Shown: positions 1-12,190, counted from the stretch's first letter. The stretch: 64,000 bases of DNA from Pyrrhosoma nymphula (GCA_963573305.1 OY754336.1:18078699-18142698); one strand, 5' to 3'. Program-made: numbers and translations. The notes: generated by a model from the sequence alone, not told the origin.

Positions 1-1068
1 GCCTGAGAACATGAAGACATGTTTCTCATTATATCGACAGGAACATAAAATGTAACTGCATATAATATGATTTCAACCAGTAGCACAGTAAAATTTATTA
101 CACGCTTGGGAAGTCAACCTTTTTTCATGTTGCTGCTGAACCAAAGGCAAAAAACTTTTAAGGACAAATAGGTACTCCCAACGAATTCATCAAGCAAGCC
201 GCAAGCACGACATAATTCTTCTTTGCTTTGAAAGACAGCGCGAACAATAGATGCTACTGCAGAAGGAGAACATGGCAAAATAATGCGTTTAGAAAGATGG
301 AGACAAATGAGAAAGAGCACTAGACAAAGGAGAGAACTCATGAGGTAAGATGATCAATGGTAAAGTTGAAAGTCGAGCACGGTCAACAATAAGGGACAAA
401 AACTACTTACGGAACGTAGAATGAAGACAAGAGGTGAAAGCGAAAAAAATGGCTTTGAGCCAAGGTAAAATGAATTTCGGAATTCACCGTTTAACGCCCA
501 ACCATAAATGTGCATTAAAATAATTTGAAAAAAAAATCAAAGACGAGGTGAGGAAGATCAACTAACCTGTGACGTTGATAACAAATTCTTGTGAATAAGG
601 GGAATAAAAATTGTCATTTCTGCTATTTAGGGAGCTCATTCACTGGAAACATGCCCACAGGAACGAAAATGAATACTAAGAGATCAGACCTCCAGTTATA
701 GATCTAAACAACATGGTTAAAAGTCATTTTCAGCTAATGTACACATGGTTTTGTTACATATCCTTATACAGTAACACCAATACTACCGTCAGAACACAAA
801 CTAAATTTGAAGAAAACAAGTGCTTTTCATGCATAACAGTATTCCTACCGCTAATTATCAATACAATGGGCTTCGCAACATCTGCAAATTTGATGTTTTG
901 TCTTTTTGTAAGTAAAACAGTCTTCATAAAGCACTGTACTTCGCTGCGCAATTTGCTTCATTGCACATATTCGCAATACAGAAGTTTTATTTAGACAAGA
1001 GAGTTATTTTTAATGTGTTTGCTGGAAGATTCACGGCACTATAAAACGAGATCCATTTGCATTTGCAT
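1..1068. other. AT-rich stretch with no recognised feature
   Basis: Short open frames exist on both strands here, including a pair of overlapping antisense ones around 713-994. They show no recognisable domain, splice context or codon bias. I see no tRNA-like box, tandem repeat or long inverted repeat before the arm that starts near 1069. Confidence 0.5.
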
Positions 1069-1864
1069 CCAGAAGTAGATATGACAAATGCACTGCTCAT
1101 ATTTTCACTGTCTGAGCATGTAAGATATGTTCAAATGATTTTCGAATTAATTTTAATCAACTGTCTTTTTTAATAGCAGTATCACCTATGGACAACAAAA
1201 TATTTCTAAAAAATGGAATAAAGGGACCATCTTCCACCAGAGTGACGCGTTTACCACTAGAATGCCCTGACTTTTCGCCTACCTAATTTGCCTAATGTAA
1301 TAATTTGGATTGCCTCCGTATTTTGTCGCTATTAAATGCATTTGTGTGTGTTTTTTTTTGTTTCAAATTACTTCTTATGTTGTGGCTTTATGTTCTCAGA
1401 TGCAATACGAAATTATTTTATTCAGGAACGTTCAAAAGTTTAAGTTTAAGTACATTTCAAGCACGAGGGTGTGTGTATTTTATGGTTTTTCATAACTTGT
1501 CTTCGCTAGAATGACGATTTTTATCAGTAAATGGTATGTAAATACTATTTCAAACATTCTTGTTCAATTTATTTCCTTTATACGCGGAACAGTCTGATTT
1601 TAAACAAGAGCATTCTACTTCTAATGCATAGTTTTTTTTACGGGTGCCACCACGTTGGTGATTGGACATCTTTGGACATTGTAGTAAAGTACAAATAATT
1701 ATTAAGAAAAGTAACATGACAATAGAACATTTCGCAGGAATTTCACATTTCCAGACCAATTAAAAAAGACAGTTGATAGAAATTAATTCGAAAATTATTT
1801 GAACATTTCTTACGTGCTCAGACAGTGAAAATATGAGCAGTGCATTTGTTATATCTACTTCTGG
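1069..1864. repeat. Inverted pair of ~105-bp repeats around a 580-bp spacer
   Basis: The block at 1069-1174 reappears as its reverse complement at 1759-1864. Both arms read CCAGAAGTAGATAT at the outer end and CTGTCTTTTTTAAT at the inner end, and they differ at only a handful of positions in between. The right arm lies immediately beyond the 3' end of the piggyBac transposase fragment at 1894-2247. The arms may therefore be duplicated transposon 3' sequence, or a separate foldback that inserted there. The spacer has only short open frames and no recognised product. Confidence 0.8.
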
Positions 1865-1893
1865 AGGCAAAGAGCTAATAATAAGCGCGTTCT

Positions 1894-2247
1894 TCATATC
1901 TTCACCTTGATACTCGGTGATGTGAATACCTTTATGGAAGACAATAGTTCCTTCACGCTCTTAATGTCATTTGAAACATACCTCCTTATTTTGTTTACAG
2001 TCAACAGCAAGGTAGCACCAGCTCTCTTCAGTTTCTTCGCTAGCGTTACTGGCGAGAAGAAATTCTCTGTCGTAACGTTGCGGCCGTTACTCAGGTAAGG
2101 ATACATGCGTTTCATGACGACATGATCGGAGAGACGATTACTCTCGGAACGAGTAAGATCTTTGCCTGGGTAAGGGAAACCATTCACCAGGTATTTATTA
2201 TCTTTATCCACACCCAGCAAGAATTTTTGCCCAGATTTATCTGGTTT
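1894..2247 (-). pseudogene. piggyBac-type transposase fragment
   Basis: The minus-strand translation runs K-P-D-K-S-G-Q-K-F, then a segment reading KYLVNGFPYPGKD, then GRNVTTENFFSPVTLAKKL and TLLLTVNKIRR. This is the characteristic core of the piggyBac DDE transposase (DDE_Tnp_1_7 family), where G-R-N-V-T-T-D-N-F-F-T followed by L-A-x-x-L and a T-x-N-K-x-R-R stretch is the norm. The family acts by cut-and-paste transposition at TTAA targets. About 118 codons of a usual ~550-600 survive. A stop codon lies directly upstream of the KPDKSG segment, and the frame ends at 1894 without the rest of the catalytic domain or the C-terminal cysteine-rich domain. It is therefore a dead fragment. The family call is from motif memory, not a search. 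Confidence 0.85.
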
Positions 2248-2703
2248 GTGGGCTTAAGTTCATGAAAGGATTTCTTTTACTGAGTCGAATAATGTATATA
2301 TGGGAGACAAAAAAAACCTCAGGTAGTAAAAAAGACTATATCGGGCATTCTAGTGTGAATAATAATTTTGCGAACTAATGCTGCTAAATGCTAACGTTCT
2401 AAGGGTTTAACTCACATTTATAACAGTTCATTGTGATTTTATAGCCAAATTCACGGGCTCGTACATTTCGCCCGGACAACTGCTACAGCGAAGAGATCAA
2501 ATCAGGCAACTGTTTCCAGAGAAAAATAGGGGGCACATGCCGAAGAACCTTCACATCGAAACTCCGCCGAGGCAAACCTTATTGCACATTTACCTTCGAC
2601 CCGAGGCACGGGCGCACAGAGAGGCTCAGGAATAGCACAATCCTTGGTCGCTCGCCTCGCCGAGCAAAAGGGCGGCGATATTGAGATAGGCGTCGTCGAG
2701 GAG

Positions 2704-3470
2704 GCGGATGAGTGAAGGTGAAAAACACGCGGGGAGGGAGGACGACACGGCCGCACATAACACTCAAGGGTGTGACTGCGACGGGGAAGGGAGGAAGATG
2801 TGGGAAGGAAGAGGAGAGAAGAGAGAAAGAGAGGAGGAAAACGGCGGGGGAGACGCAGGCGGGAGTGTGAGGGAGTGGCCGGTTTTCAGGGGCGAGAAAT
2901 ATGAGAAAGAGAGGAGCAGTGTGGGTGGAATGGAGCAACAAAAATGGGAGGAAAGGTGGAAAGAATAAAAACGCGCGCGCACAAGGGAGGAGGAGGGGAA
3001 GGGGTGGGGGACGAGCGAGAGTGTGGGGGAGGGGGAAAGGGTCGGTCTGCGCTGGAAGGGGGAGGGGAGAAAAACAACCTGCTCAATAAACAGCAGCGGT
3101 CCGGGAAGAATGCGGGACGGGATAAATTAACGCAATGTTGGCGAGAGGGAATGGGGTGCGGGAGGGGGGAGCAGGGGCGCCCGGGATGGTGGTTTGGTGC
3201 GGCGGCGAGGGGTTATTTAAGGGCTGCTCTCTCGGGAAAGGCACGGAAGAGGTCCCGGACAATTTGCACCGCCGGCAACGAGGGGGTGGGGCACGCAAGG
3301 AGGGCGGAGAGTGGTCGGAGAGAGCGAGAAGGAAGGCAAACGTACAGAGGCGGAGGATGATTCGAGAGGAGTGGGAATGGAGACGGAGGAAGAGAGGTGA
3401 TGCGGAGGTTAACAAGGGTGAGAGAGGGAATAGAGAGGGGAGGGGGAATGATTCCCCCCCACAGAGGAGA
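2704..3470 (+). repeat. Long polypurine (GA-rich) tract
   Basis: The plus strand is dominated by G and A for about 770 bases, with runs such as GGGGGAGGGGGAAAGGG around 3025-3045. Several overlapping open frames on both strands come from this bias. Their translations are Arg/Gly/Glu-rich on one strand and Pro/Ser/Leu-rich on the other, with no domain. I treat the tract as low-complexity sequence. The flank at 3480-3670 continues as GC-rich single-copy-looking DNA. Confidence 0.8.
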
Positions 3471-3479
3471 GAGGAGCAA

Positions 3480-4300
3480 GTAACACTACACCCCAGGACC
3501 AGGTATCTCCTTTTATTATCGCATTGGTGGGACGGGGTAAGGTCTTTCGAGGGGCGAGCGCAAGCGATATTGAGTCCTCTTTTGCGTAATTACGACCCAG
3601 CACATAGGCTACCAGTAGAGCCACTTGAGCAGATATTAAACCTTCTCTTCCCACCTTCTTAAACACCACCCACAACCACCCGAAGAAATGACCGCCCAAA
3701 ACAATGTAAAGAATGTAAAGACTCTTTCCGAAATAAATGGAAAAATAAGAAAAGTATTACCTTCTTCAACGTCGCGCTTTAGATAATTCTCAGATCCTTC
3801 GGAAAGGGAGTATCGAATGAGTTGAGATCTAGCTCTTCTATGTACTGGGTCACACGTTTGCTTGGCTCGCCTAAGTCGACTCCGGAAGCATAATCGACGC
3901 AGTACTTAATTTCAATGATAGCGAACTTTTTTAGTACAACGAAAAGCAAGAGGTAGCCGAGACGTTAACCAGGCGCGATAGCTATTGAAGAAAGCAAAAC
4001 ATATTTGAAAAAAAGCTCATTTAGGCAGCATTACTTAATCAAGAAAATTTAAATTTTTAATATTTTTTTTTCATTTGCTAAATGTTTATAATTTCACAGT
4101 GAGCAGTCCTGTTGCTCTCAATTCAATATCATCCTCCATGCTACGTTCGTTCGGAGATCTGTCAAACGAAAAATTCTATCTGATGATTGCTAATAAAACA
4201 CGGGACAATATAAAACAAAAATCTCCATGATTACTCATTAAAATCCCAGTGTGCTCCGCTTTCGCGGTACAGTCAAGTTGTTTTCTTGGCTATGTTTATA
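3480..4300. other. No recognised feature
   Basis: A GC-rich tail of the polypurine block grades into ordinary AT-rich DNA after about 3700. I see no repeat, tRNA-like box or plausible exon. Confidence 0.5.
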
Positions 4301-4380
4301 TCATCATCATCATCATCATAAGCTATACAATCCTAGGATTGGTTGACTGCACCCCTCCACTGTCCGTTGCCAACACCACC
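4301..4380. repeat. Dispersed repeat fragment with (TCA)n, copy 1
   Basis: A (TCA)n run (4301-4320) is followed by ATCCTAGGATTGGTTGACTG and then a CTCCACTGTCC block. The same order, a TCATCAC-type run then AAGATTGGTTGAC, GCACTCCATCC and CCCCTATC, recurs at 32680-32760. I recall a very common arthropod repeat with this consensus (AAGATTGGTTTGA followed by CTCCA), usually found at antisense ends of non-LTR retrotransposons. That attribution is from memory. Confidence 0.6.
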
Positions 4381-5093
4381 ATATTTTACTCTAGCTTGCG
4401 AGACTTCACCATCTATTTTCCCCTACGAGTCATTCCTAACATGGAAAGTAACCAAGATTTAAAAACAGCACATTTTCTAAGATTCCAATCGAAGAGTGGT
4501 GCTGAAGGACCGCGGCTGGAGGAAAAGCACATTCATTCTTGCGCTCGCATTTAGGATTTCTGGGAGAATCATTTCCGGGGGACGTTCCAGTTGTTTCGAG
4601 TGATGCTAAGGGTGTAGATGAGCGGCGGAGGGCGACCCTGGAGCAGACGATGGAATGAAGGAACGAATAAGAGACGGAGTGAAACGAAACAAAGTGACTC
4701 CAACCTCCAAGTAGAGGTTGAAAAACGTGCAAATGAAAACGTCACCTAGGAGATGTTGGTATGGCCATTGAAGCGGACTTCTTTTATTCGAATATGAACA
4801 TAGTCGTGAAATAACATAGGTAGTTACTTTAACATATCATTTGAAGAAATTTCAGCGATAATACCTAAAATAACTGTCCATTATATACCATTGTAAAATT
4901 TGTCACGCCAAAAATATCGCTAAGCACCGCGAAAGGATAAAGTTCCCCTCATCGTTTTGCATAAGAATACAACGTCCAGTAGCGTTAAGCGCGTTGCTAA
5001 AAATAATAGAATAGGTATGAAATGTATCTTTATTTTTTCAGATAAATATAAGTTGTCACTAATAACTCTCCCTGAAATGATTAGTCGGATGCA
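4381..5093. other. No recognised feature
   Basis: Mixed-composition DNA between the dispersed repeat and the foldback element. No domain-bearing frame or repeat was recognised. Confidence 0.4.
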
Positions 5094-5411
5094 GATATTC
5101 CTTTCGGGTTCTCCCACGGCTCAGGTTGTCCATACTGGCCAAAGTTTTGATGCTAGACTCGCGCATCTAACAAGGGGAGTATTCAATAACCGGGTCTAGG
5201 ATCTTGACGAAATTTGGCAGGCAGGTAGTCCTTGAATAGTGTTTTAAGAATCACCTCCCTTATGGGGTCATAAATCCAATAGTTAAAACAAAAAACGAAC
5301 TTGAATATTTTTACAGCATGTATAATGTATAGAATTGCACGCTAGATTAGCAAGAAGAAGTAGTCTAGGAGTAGAGTACTTCAAAGAGAAAAGATCTTAG
5401 AGTTCTTCTTC

Positions 5412-5570
5412 TGAGAAAAGTTCACATAATTCGCTGGGAAATGATGAATGAATAATGAAGGAATAGATACCTCCGTGGCGAATAAGATTAAGGTTTTTCA
5501 TTTTTGCGTGCAAGATTACGTAAAATAAAGGTTCTGGTACTTTCCCAGCGAATGATGTGAACTTTTCTCA
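5412..5570. repeat. Nested foldback inside the larger element
   Basis: A 30-base arm beginning TGAGAAAAGTTCACAT (5412-5441) is repeated as its reverse complement at 5541-5570 with a single mismatch. About 100 bases separate the arms. It sits in the centre of the 5094-6071 element and is unrelated to that element's outer arms. It looks like a second small palindromic transposon inserted into the first. It has no coding capacity. Confidence 0.8.
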
Positions 5571-5779
5571 GGATATCTAGTGTGCCAAGTGATTGACTGC
5601 TGGCGAACACCTGACCCGGTTGTCAGGCTTACAGCATCCACTCACCCGCCCCGATGGAAATCCCGAGAAAAAATTAAAATTAAACGTAAAATAATTGAAA
5701 CGCATTCCGGATAAACATATTAAAAACATTTAATACCAGAGAGGGTCATAACACAAAAATACGACTGAAAAATGCAACG

Positions 5780-5846
5780 GCGGATGTGGGGCTCGAACCT
5801 AGAACATATGATTCTATAGCCAAGTACTCTACCCCTAGACTACGTG
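5780..5846 (-). repeat. tRNA-like sequence with Pol III A and B boxes
   Basis: Read on the minus strand, a good A box (TAGTCTAGGGGT) is followed about 33 bases later by a good B box (GGTTCGAGCCC), close to tRNA spacing. The anticodon stem cannot be paired properly, so I do not call a functional tRNA. It lies in the right arm of the foldback element, with ~230 bp of conserved element sequence on its 5' side. In an ordinary SINE the tRNA part would come first. Confidence 0.6.
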
Positions 5847-6071
5847 CAATTCTGTACATTCTACATGCTTTAAAAATATTCAAGTTCGTTTTTTGTTTAA
5901 ACTGTTGGATTTATAATCCCATAAGCGGGGGGTGATTCTTGAAACCCTATTCAAGGACTACCTGCCTGCCAAAATTTCGTCAAGATCCTGGACCCGGTTC
6001 TTGGACACTCCCCTTGTAAGCCTCGGCCAGTACGGACAACCTGACACACGGGAGAACCCGAGAGGAATATC

Positions 6072-7606
6072 CCCATGTAGTACGGCCGGAAAGCACCAGA
6101 TTAGTTGAGAGTTTAAAACCCAGACCGATTTCAATTCATTGGTCAAAGTGGGCGTGGCTCCCATGCACTCCCGTTCCATGCATTTGGAGAACAGCAGCGC
6201 CCTGTCAAATATATTTCAACCTCCTCGACTGTCTCATCTCTTCGCCTCTCTCCCTAGGGAACGGAAGGGAGCGCTGGATATCGCCACGGGAGAGAAGCGA
6301 CGCGAGGAGAGGAGCGAAAAGAGGAGAAGCCATTGTCGAAGGTTTAATGGAAGTGTGCCTTCGCGCTTTGGGGAAGATAAGCGTGACGAAGATGAAGTAA
6401 GAAGGTAAACGTTAGTGAACACGTGGGCAGAAGGCGTGGCGCTGTTTTTTAGGTTCGGAGTGGGACAATGCCCCCCCACCCGTACCACCCATGGACTGAA
6501 GGGGGGGGGGGAGGCTGGAGAAACAAATTGAAAAAGTAGCGGGTTGATACAACAGCCACCACCTTCACGCTGTCCTCTCTAGGAGTAAGAATCCCGCCGG
6601 GGCAGGAAAGAGAGGGGGGGGGAGCCTAAAAGGATGAATACGCGGGTAGATTGTTCTGGTCGGGGCGTAGCAAGATTAGTGTCGAGTTACAAATGTGATA
6701 TTCCCTCGAGATATATTCCATTCAATTAAGTTCAACAAAGAACGAATCCCAAATCTGATTTTCCCAAGAAATCACGTAATTTTGGTCATTTGCATTTCCC
6801 CTATCTCTGCGGGAATGGATAATGAATTCCACGAAAGAACGTCTCCCGCAGGGCGAGTGCCAGGGGTATCTTTCGAAAATTCACCCTTGCCTGCCGAGTC
6901 CCAATAATAGAGTACACATGCAACCTCACACGACATTTAAAACTTCAGTTGCTCACATGAATGACAACTTGAAAGAGGTAGACGTCAATGAAAAAATAAC
7001 TGAGGCGTGGGTAAAAATATGGATTATTTTTTAAATGCAAATGATGAATATGACAGAATGGAAAGGAGTACTCTTACGCTCAGTGTCTGCGGTCAGTTTT
7101 ATGATTGGATTCTGAAAAGTCTTGAGATGGATTCATGTTCACTGAATAAAATCAACTCGAATAAACCCTTGAACTGTTACTTGGTAGAAAATAATTATCA
7201 TTCGTGAAATGAGTATATTAATTCCTGGTAACGAGCAAAAACGCAATGCGGGGGTGTTCTACTAGCTAGTTCATTCGGACGAGAAGATAAACTCAAAATA
7301 CGCAATTATTTGGCAAGATTTATGTGAATTAAATCCATTAGTGGGCAAACTCGAAGGAAAGGACCCGCGAGAAAGACATGGGACCAGACAAAGTCGAGAG
7401 GGATGTAGGTTGGGATGACTATCAGGATGTACAGGAGCAACAAATACGAAGCCATAGTGCTACGATAAACAAATATTCATACTGAAAAACTTCTAATGAC
7501 AAAGCAAGATGATAACCGTCGCGTTGCGCGATTATTATCGTTGGCAAATTGTATAATACTAATTAAACAAATAGTTTCAGGCTTAACTTTGTGGAACTCT
7601 TTCATT
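6072..7606. other. GC-rich patch then AT-rich DNA; homopolymer G run
   Basis: A GC/purine-rich patch (6240-6660) includes a run of 10 or more G near 6501-6510. After 6660 the DNA is AT-rich with short frames only. Nothing here could be assigned. Confidence 0.4.
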
Positions 7607-7792
7607 ATTAAAGAAAGAAGAAACTTCAAATAATATTAATCCACACTTTCATTCACAATACCGACCCAGGTTTTGACGGAAAACCTTCGTTTTCAACTGT
7701 CCTTGAAAATGACTACTATCCATTGAAACCTGGGTCGGTATTCTGAATAAAAGTGTGGATTAATACCATATGAAGTGTCTTCTTTCTTTAAT
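7607..7792. mobile_element. 186-bp palindromic (MITE/foldback-like) element
   Basis: Arms of about 67 bases (7607-7673 and 7726-7792) are near-perfect reverse complements, starting ATTAAAGAAAGAAGA and meeting at TACCGACCCAGGTTT around a 52-base loop. The whole element would fold into one long hairpin. It has no coding frame. The architecture resembles the foldback at 29146-29306 and the nested one at 5412-5570, but the sequences differ. Confidence 0.85.
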
Positions 7793-10700
7793 GTATAATA
7801 CTAATTAATAATCATGACTTAAAATGCCATCAAGTTTACGGAAATTCGAGAAAAAACTGTATAAAATGTAATAGATATAACTATACTAGTTTTTTACCAA
7901 ATAAAATATTATACATTACCAAAATAAATATCGTCTTGACGTTAGAGTTTGGAGCAAGAAGGCACAAATATATAATAGCACACCAGGCAAAACTAAAGTT
8001 TTGAGGAAATAAAAAGGGAAATGCATACGCTGTCGCGAAGCTGAAATATTGATTGATAAGTAAGGGTATTCTACACTGGGAAAAACCAAGTAACACTATA
8101 TACGAAAAACCAAAGACAATTAAAGAAATAAGAAAGCATAAGGGCTTAAAAAAAGTATATTTCAACCTAATGAGCTTCGGGAAAAATAAGATTAAAATAA
8201 TGGAGGAGATAGTTTGCCAAATTACTAAATGCTCAAGAGGAAGATGGAGGCGAAGGCACGAGGTAACAAATCCCACAGTATAAATTACGGAAGAAATTCC
8301 CTTATCCAGTCACACATGCTCTTTCACTCCACGACATGAATTTATCAGAGCAAGGAAAAAGCAAGCATTTGGAAAATACTCTCATAAGTAAGCGTCATAA
8401 AATAGTTAATGCACTTTAACAGCAAATTTAATGCACGATCCACCGGGGCACGTCATTTCCTAAGTCTTTTACCATCAGAAATTGCGCTAAAGATAGCGAT
8501 TTCTTGTCCAAACAAAAAAAACTGTGATTCGACTGTCAGTTAAGAGAGCGAGTTGGAAGAATATCTCAAAATACCTGCCTTAAAGCTTACAACTGGACAG
8601 AAGAGGCGAGCAAACTCAGTACGGGTTTCCTCTGATACTTGGAATGATAAACTGTTCCTAGCTCTTTCACGGTGTCTCTGGTAAAATTTAGCGCACAAGA
8701 TGACCCGCAAAGAAATGCATGTCTAGCGAGAAAGAATTCCTCACTCCTCACAATCTCGGCTCGAGATCTTCCCCGCATCCAAGTAAATGCATCCAACCCC
8801 CGCGACTCGGATGCCTTAGAACGCTCACTGAAGGCAGGAGAAGGGACGCAGGCACGACTTCAATTGTCGCGGGGAACAGCTATCGCTGCAAAAACAGCTC
8901 ACCTGACAGTTATTGTCAACCGCACACAGTCCATCTTCTTTCCACGAATGGGGCGATAAAAATTGGAATAAATTCCGATTTGAAACGCCTTCCACCCCTC
9001 GACCATAATAACACCTTGGCGAGTGTAAATCACCGGAGGAACAAATGCTTGGACGTGGGTTTCAAAATCAAAATCAACAGTGCTGCCGGACCGGAAAGAG
9101 GCGTCATAAAGTCGAGATGGGCCGCATAAAGATCTGCACGCGACAGCCAACTAGTTAAAAAAGTAAGGTCTCAGTGGCTCCTGGTAACGCACCCTTAAGT
9201 CACTCGAGCTTCAATGGCACTTTACAGAACTAGAAAAAATTGTTTCCTGACCAACGAGAACGATTGAACGAACGATGGGATCTTAAAAAAACGCGAGGCC
9301 ATATAGAGATACGATATCAAGTTACTTTTCGTGACAATTGCTGTTTCCCGGTGTTCCTTCGAGGAGCAACAGAATATAATACGGTAAATACTATTGTATC
9401 TTTTAAGCCCCACTACAAGTTTCATACTATTTTAGCGTTTACATCGGAACTTAGAGACCAGGCATTCGAGTATTCACAGCGTTTATTGTAGAGGCAAGAA
9501 CAAGTTAAAGACCTCAAGCACTATGGCGTTGGCGTATTATTTTTAGAGTAACGACGATTGAGGTTAGGATAAGCATCTAAGAAGGCACGCTTGCGTATCA
9601 ACTAACCATCTTTCGATTTATTAGTCCACTGAATTTTGAAGAGTGTAATTTCGCCTGTACTTTAACCAAATCTAATTATCCACAAATGTAACGCTATAGA
9701 GTTAGAAAGTAAAGTTTGCTTACAATCTGAAACATGCTTTGCCGAAAAAATGCTAGAGAAGTTGAAAGTATTCCATTGGAGTACCTAAAACAATGGCACA
9801 AGGGTGCACAAAGGTAACACATGAGCGAACGCATAAGCTACACTGCAATTAACGAGTCGCGTAACGTGAAAAAATCTCAGACATCGCAATCTTGCCAACG
9901 AACGATCCAATCGGCGACCCCACTCTAATACGATAGCATCTGATTCCGAATTAGTCAGAGCAAAGGCATTTACAGTCGAACCCGAACTTGAGGCTTGGCA
10001 CGAACAAAAGGAAGAGCAGGTACACCATGATTTGTAGTAGGTGAGCGAAGGCGAGAGAAAAGGACACGTGAGCACAAAGAGGAGGTGATAAATATCGCCA
10101 TCCTTGGAAGATTACCAACTTTCCCGGAGGTTGAATCCAAGTGCGACCAATTCACGGTTGGCCTTCCGAGCATCGTACACCAAAACAAATGCACTTGGCA
10201 AGGAAAATGAACCTGAACGCAAACCTATGCACACGTCAGCGTTTGGCGCGAGAAAGGAAACATATCAGCTCAAAAACTTAAAACAGAACTATGACGCATG
10301 AGCAAGTCATAATCTGCATGGCGACGATAAAAAGGTATTCCAAACGAAGGTTCCATTAGCTGCTTTAACATCGACGAGGAAAAACTCCACCTATGCAGAA
10401 TTTGCGTAGATAAATATTTTCTGTTAGATCTTCTTAGAGTTATTTCTTTTTATTTGATTGCACATTTTAAAATTAAATCGCTAAACACCAGAAAACGATT
10501 ACAATGATTCGTCTACAGAAGCTTCAAAATTATTTGACAGGTGGAGGAGTACCTACTATAACACTTAAAAATAATGAATAGCACTTGCAACTAAAGAATG
10601 TAAAACTGATGTCCGTGACTAGTGAAAAAGGAATAATAACAAAGGATTTGAACGTAGAACAATTGGAAGCCTAGAGCGAAATAACTGGATCTAAGACCTC

Positions 10701-11580
10701 AACAGGCATATAGGTGAGCTAATCACGCAACTACAAAGCAGCCAACCCAAACACATTTAACACAACTACAAATATTTCATTTATTTTTGTTTTGGGGGAG
10801 TAAATTTGGGAGAGTAAAAATGTGTTTATTTGCAACCGTTCCCCGAAGCAAATACACACATTGATACCTTCTCGTATAGTATTGCTCACTAAAAACCATC
10901 AGTCGAAATAGTTAACTCATTTGGAGACAAGCATTAAGGATGCCGAGGCCGGCAGAGAAATCAGCGGTAAAAAAACCGAGAAAATTAAAAAGAAAAGACC
11001 ACGAAATGTAAAAAATGTTCACATTGATTAAACCAGTTATGCGACAAATCATTGAGTATTCATAAGGTTAAACACTCTGAGGAGAGATTTGAATTCAAAA
11101 GAAGAAAATTATTTAAGTCAAGAAACTTAAAATAAAGGGAAATGAAAAGATGTATGAGTGACTGGCTATAATAAAATTTTTCAGCTAGCAGACAAGGGTC
11201 AATTTGATCTAGAAAAATATTTTTAATAAGGACAAAAAGCTAAATATAAAACAGCACGGCAAAGGCATTAAAAATGGCAACATTTCAAGCATTTCAAATC
11301 GTGAAAAGACATTAAAACTGTGAGTGACGAAATAAGGAAAGGTAAGATAGAAAAGCGAAACAACTGCCAAAGTTATCTAGCAATTCTCGAGCCAAACTTG
11401 CCAAATCAGGATATAATCGGGTCCGCGACAGGCTCCTTAACAGGATGCGCAGCACAACGATAGCACTCAATTGAAAAAGCCACTCCTGGGAAGAGAAGAC
11501 CTCCCAATGTTGTGAGGTGAGCAGAGATCTGCACAAGCCACCACGCCGGTCCGACACAAATCAACCAGTCTAAGGGTGCA
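7793..11580. other. About 3.8 kb with no recognised feature
   Basis: Mostly AT-rich, unstructured DNA. Open frames of up to 136 codons (for example 7881-8276 minus, 8719-9129 plus) show no domain, start context or splice signals that I can defend. No tRNA-like box or long inverted repeat was noticed. Confidence 0.4.
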
Positions 11581-12190
11581 TCGCGAAGAAGCGTGGGACT
11601 TGCTAGCTACGCGTGTGTACGTGCGAAAGGAGTTACGGCAAAAGGGTGCGGAGGAAAGACAGAGGGAAAAATAAAACACACACAAGGGTACGTACATGGG
11701 ACAGGGGGGGGGGGGGTGCATAATGGACATACGGGCGGGCGGGGTTCCCAACACCACCATTGTGAGGGGCAGAGCCGAGTTAAAAGGCAGAATGCTCGAC
11801 CCCATGATGGGACACACTCGCTCCCCCCGGCGTGCACCGCCACCCCGCCTTGTCTTTCCCCTCACACTCGCGCACCACAAGGCCTGCCCCGGAGTCCAAC
11901 TTGCTCGGCCCTCCACCGCACCACGGCGTACATACATACGAAGGCGAATCCCACTCCCTCCGCCGGCCCACACCGTTTAACTCGTAACTCAAGACTGCAA
12001 ACGAGGGGGAGGGTGTGGGTCGGCTCGCTGGGAAGGAAGGGTGGGGAGAGCGGGAGGAGAAGAAAGAAAGGAGGATGAAGAGGGGACAGGAATGGAGGAA
12101 AGAAAGAGAGAAGGGGGCCAAAGAAGTGGAGGCAGCGGATACGGATAGTCCTGTGCGACGAGGCAGGCGCATTCGTCCGGATCTACTCGC
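11581..12190. other. GC-rich, G-run and purine-rich island
   Basis: A GC- and CpG-rich block with a run of 13 G at 11704-11716. A C-rich segment follows, then a GA-rich segment at about 12004-12150. Overlapping frames on both strands (up to 168 codons) are composition artefacts rich in Pro, Arg and Gly. Confidence 0.6.

Larger units (their letters stand above)
5094..6071. mobile_element. Foldback / long-TIR element containing a tRNA-like sequence
   Basis: The left end (from GATATTCC at 5094) and the right end (GGAATATC ending at 6071) are inverted copies of about 230-290 bp. Shared landmarks are CGGGTTCTCCC, CAGGTTGTCC, ATCTTGACGAAAT, GGCAGGCAGGTAGTCCTTGA and ACGAACTTGAATATTTTTA. The arms are roughly 85 percent alike by eye. 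The similarity continues into the first half of a tRNA-like sequence (TAGTCTAGG.GTAGAGTACTT) in both arms, but only the right arm keeps its second half. The open frames at 4957-5199 and 5958-6179 are simply readings of the two arms and share the peptide LTRGV. Target-site duplications are not clear. Confidence 0.75.

Noticed and set aside
1550..1759. Minus-strand frame with cysteines as the piggyBac C-terminal zinc-binding domain
   Set aside because: Cysteine spacing does not match the usual piggyBac cysteine-rich domain, and the frame lies beyond the inverted-repeat arm.
5958..6179. Minus-strand frame resembling the plus-strand frame at 4957-5199
   Set aside because: The similarity is due to the two inverted arms of one foldback element, not to a gene family.
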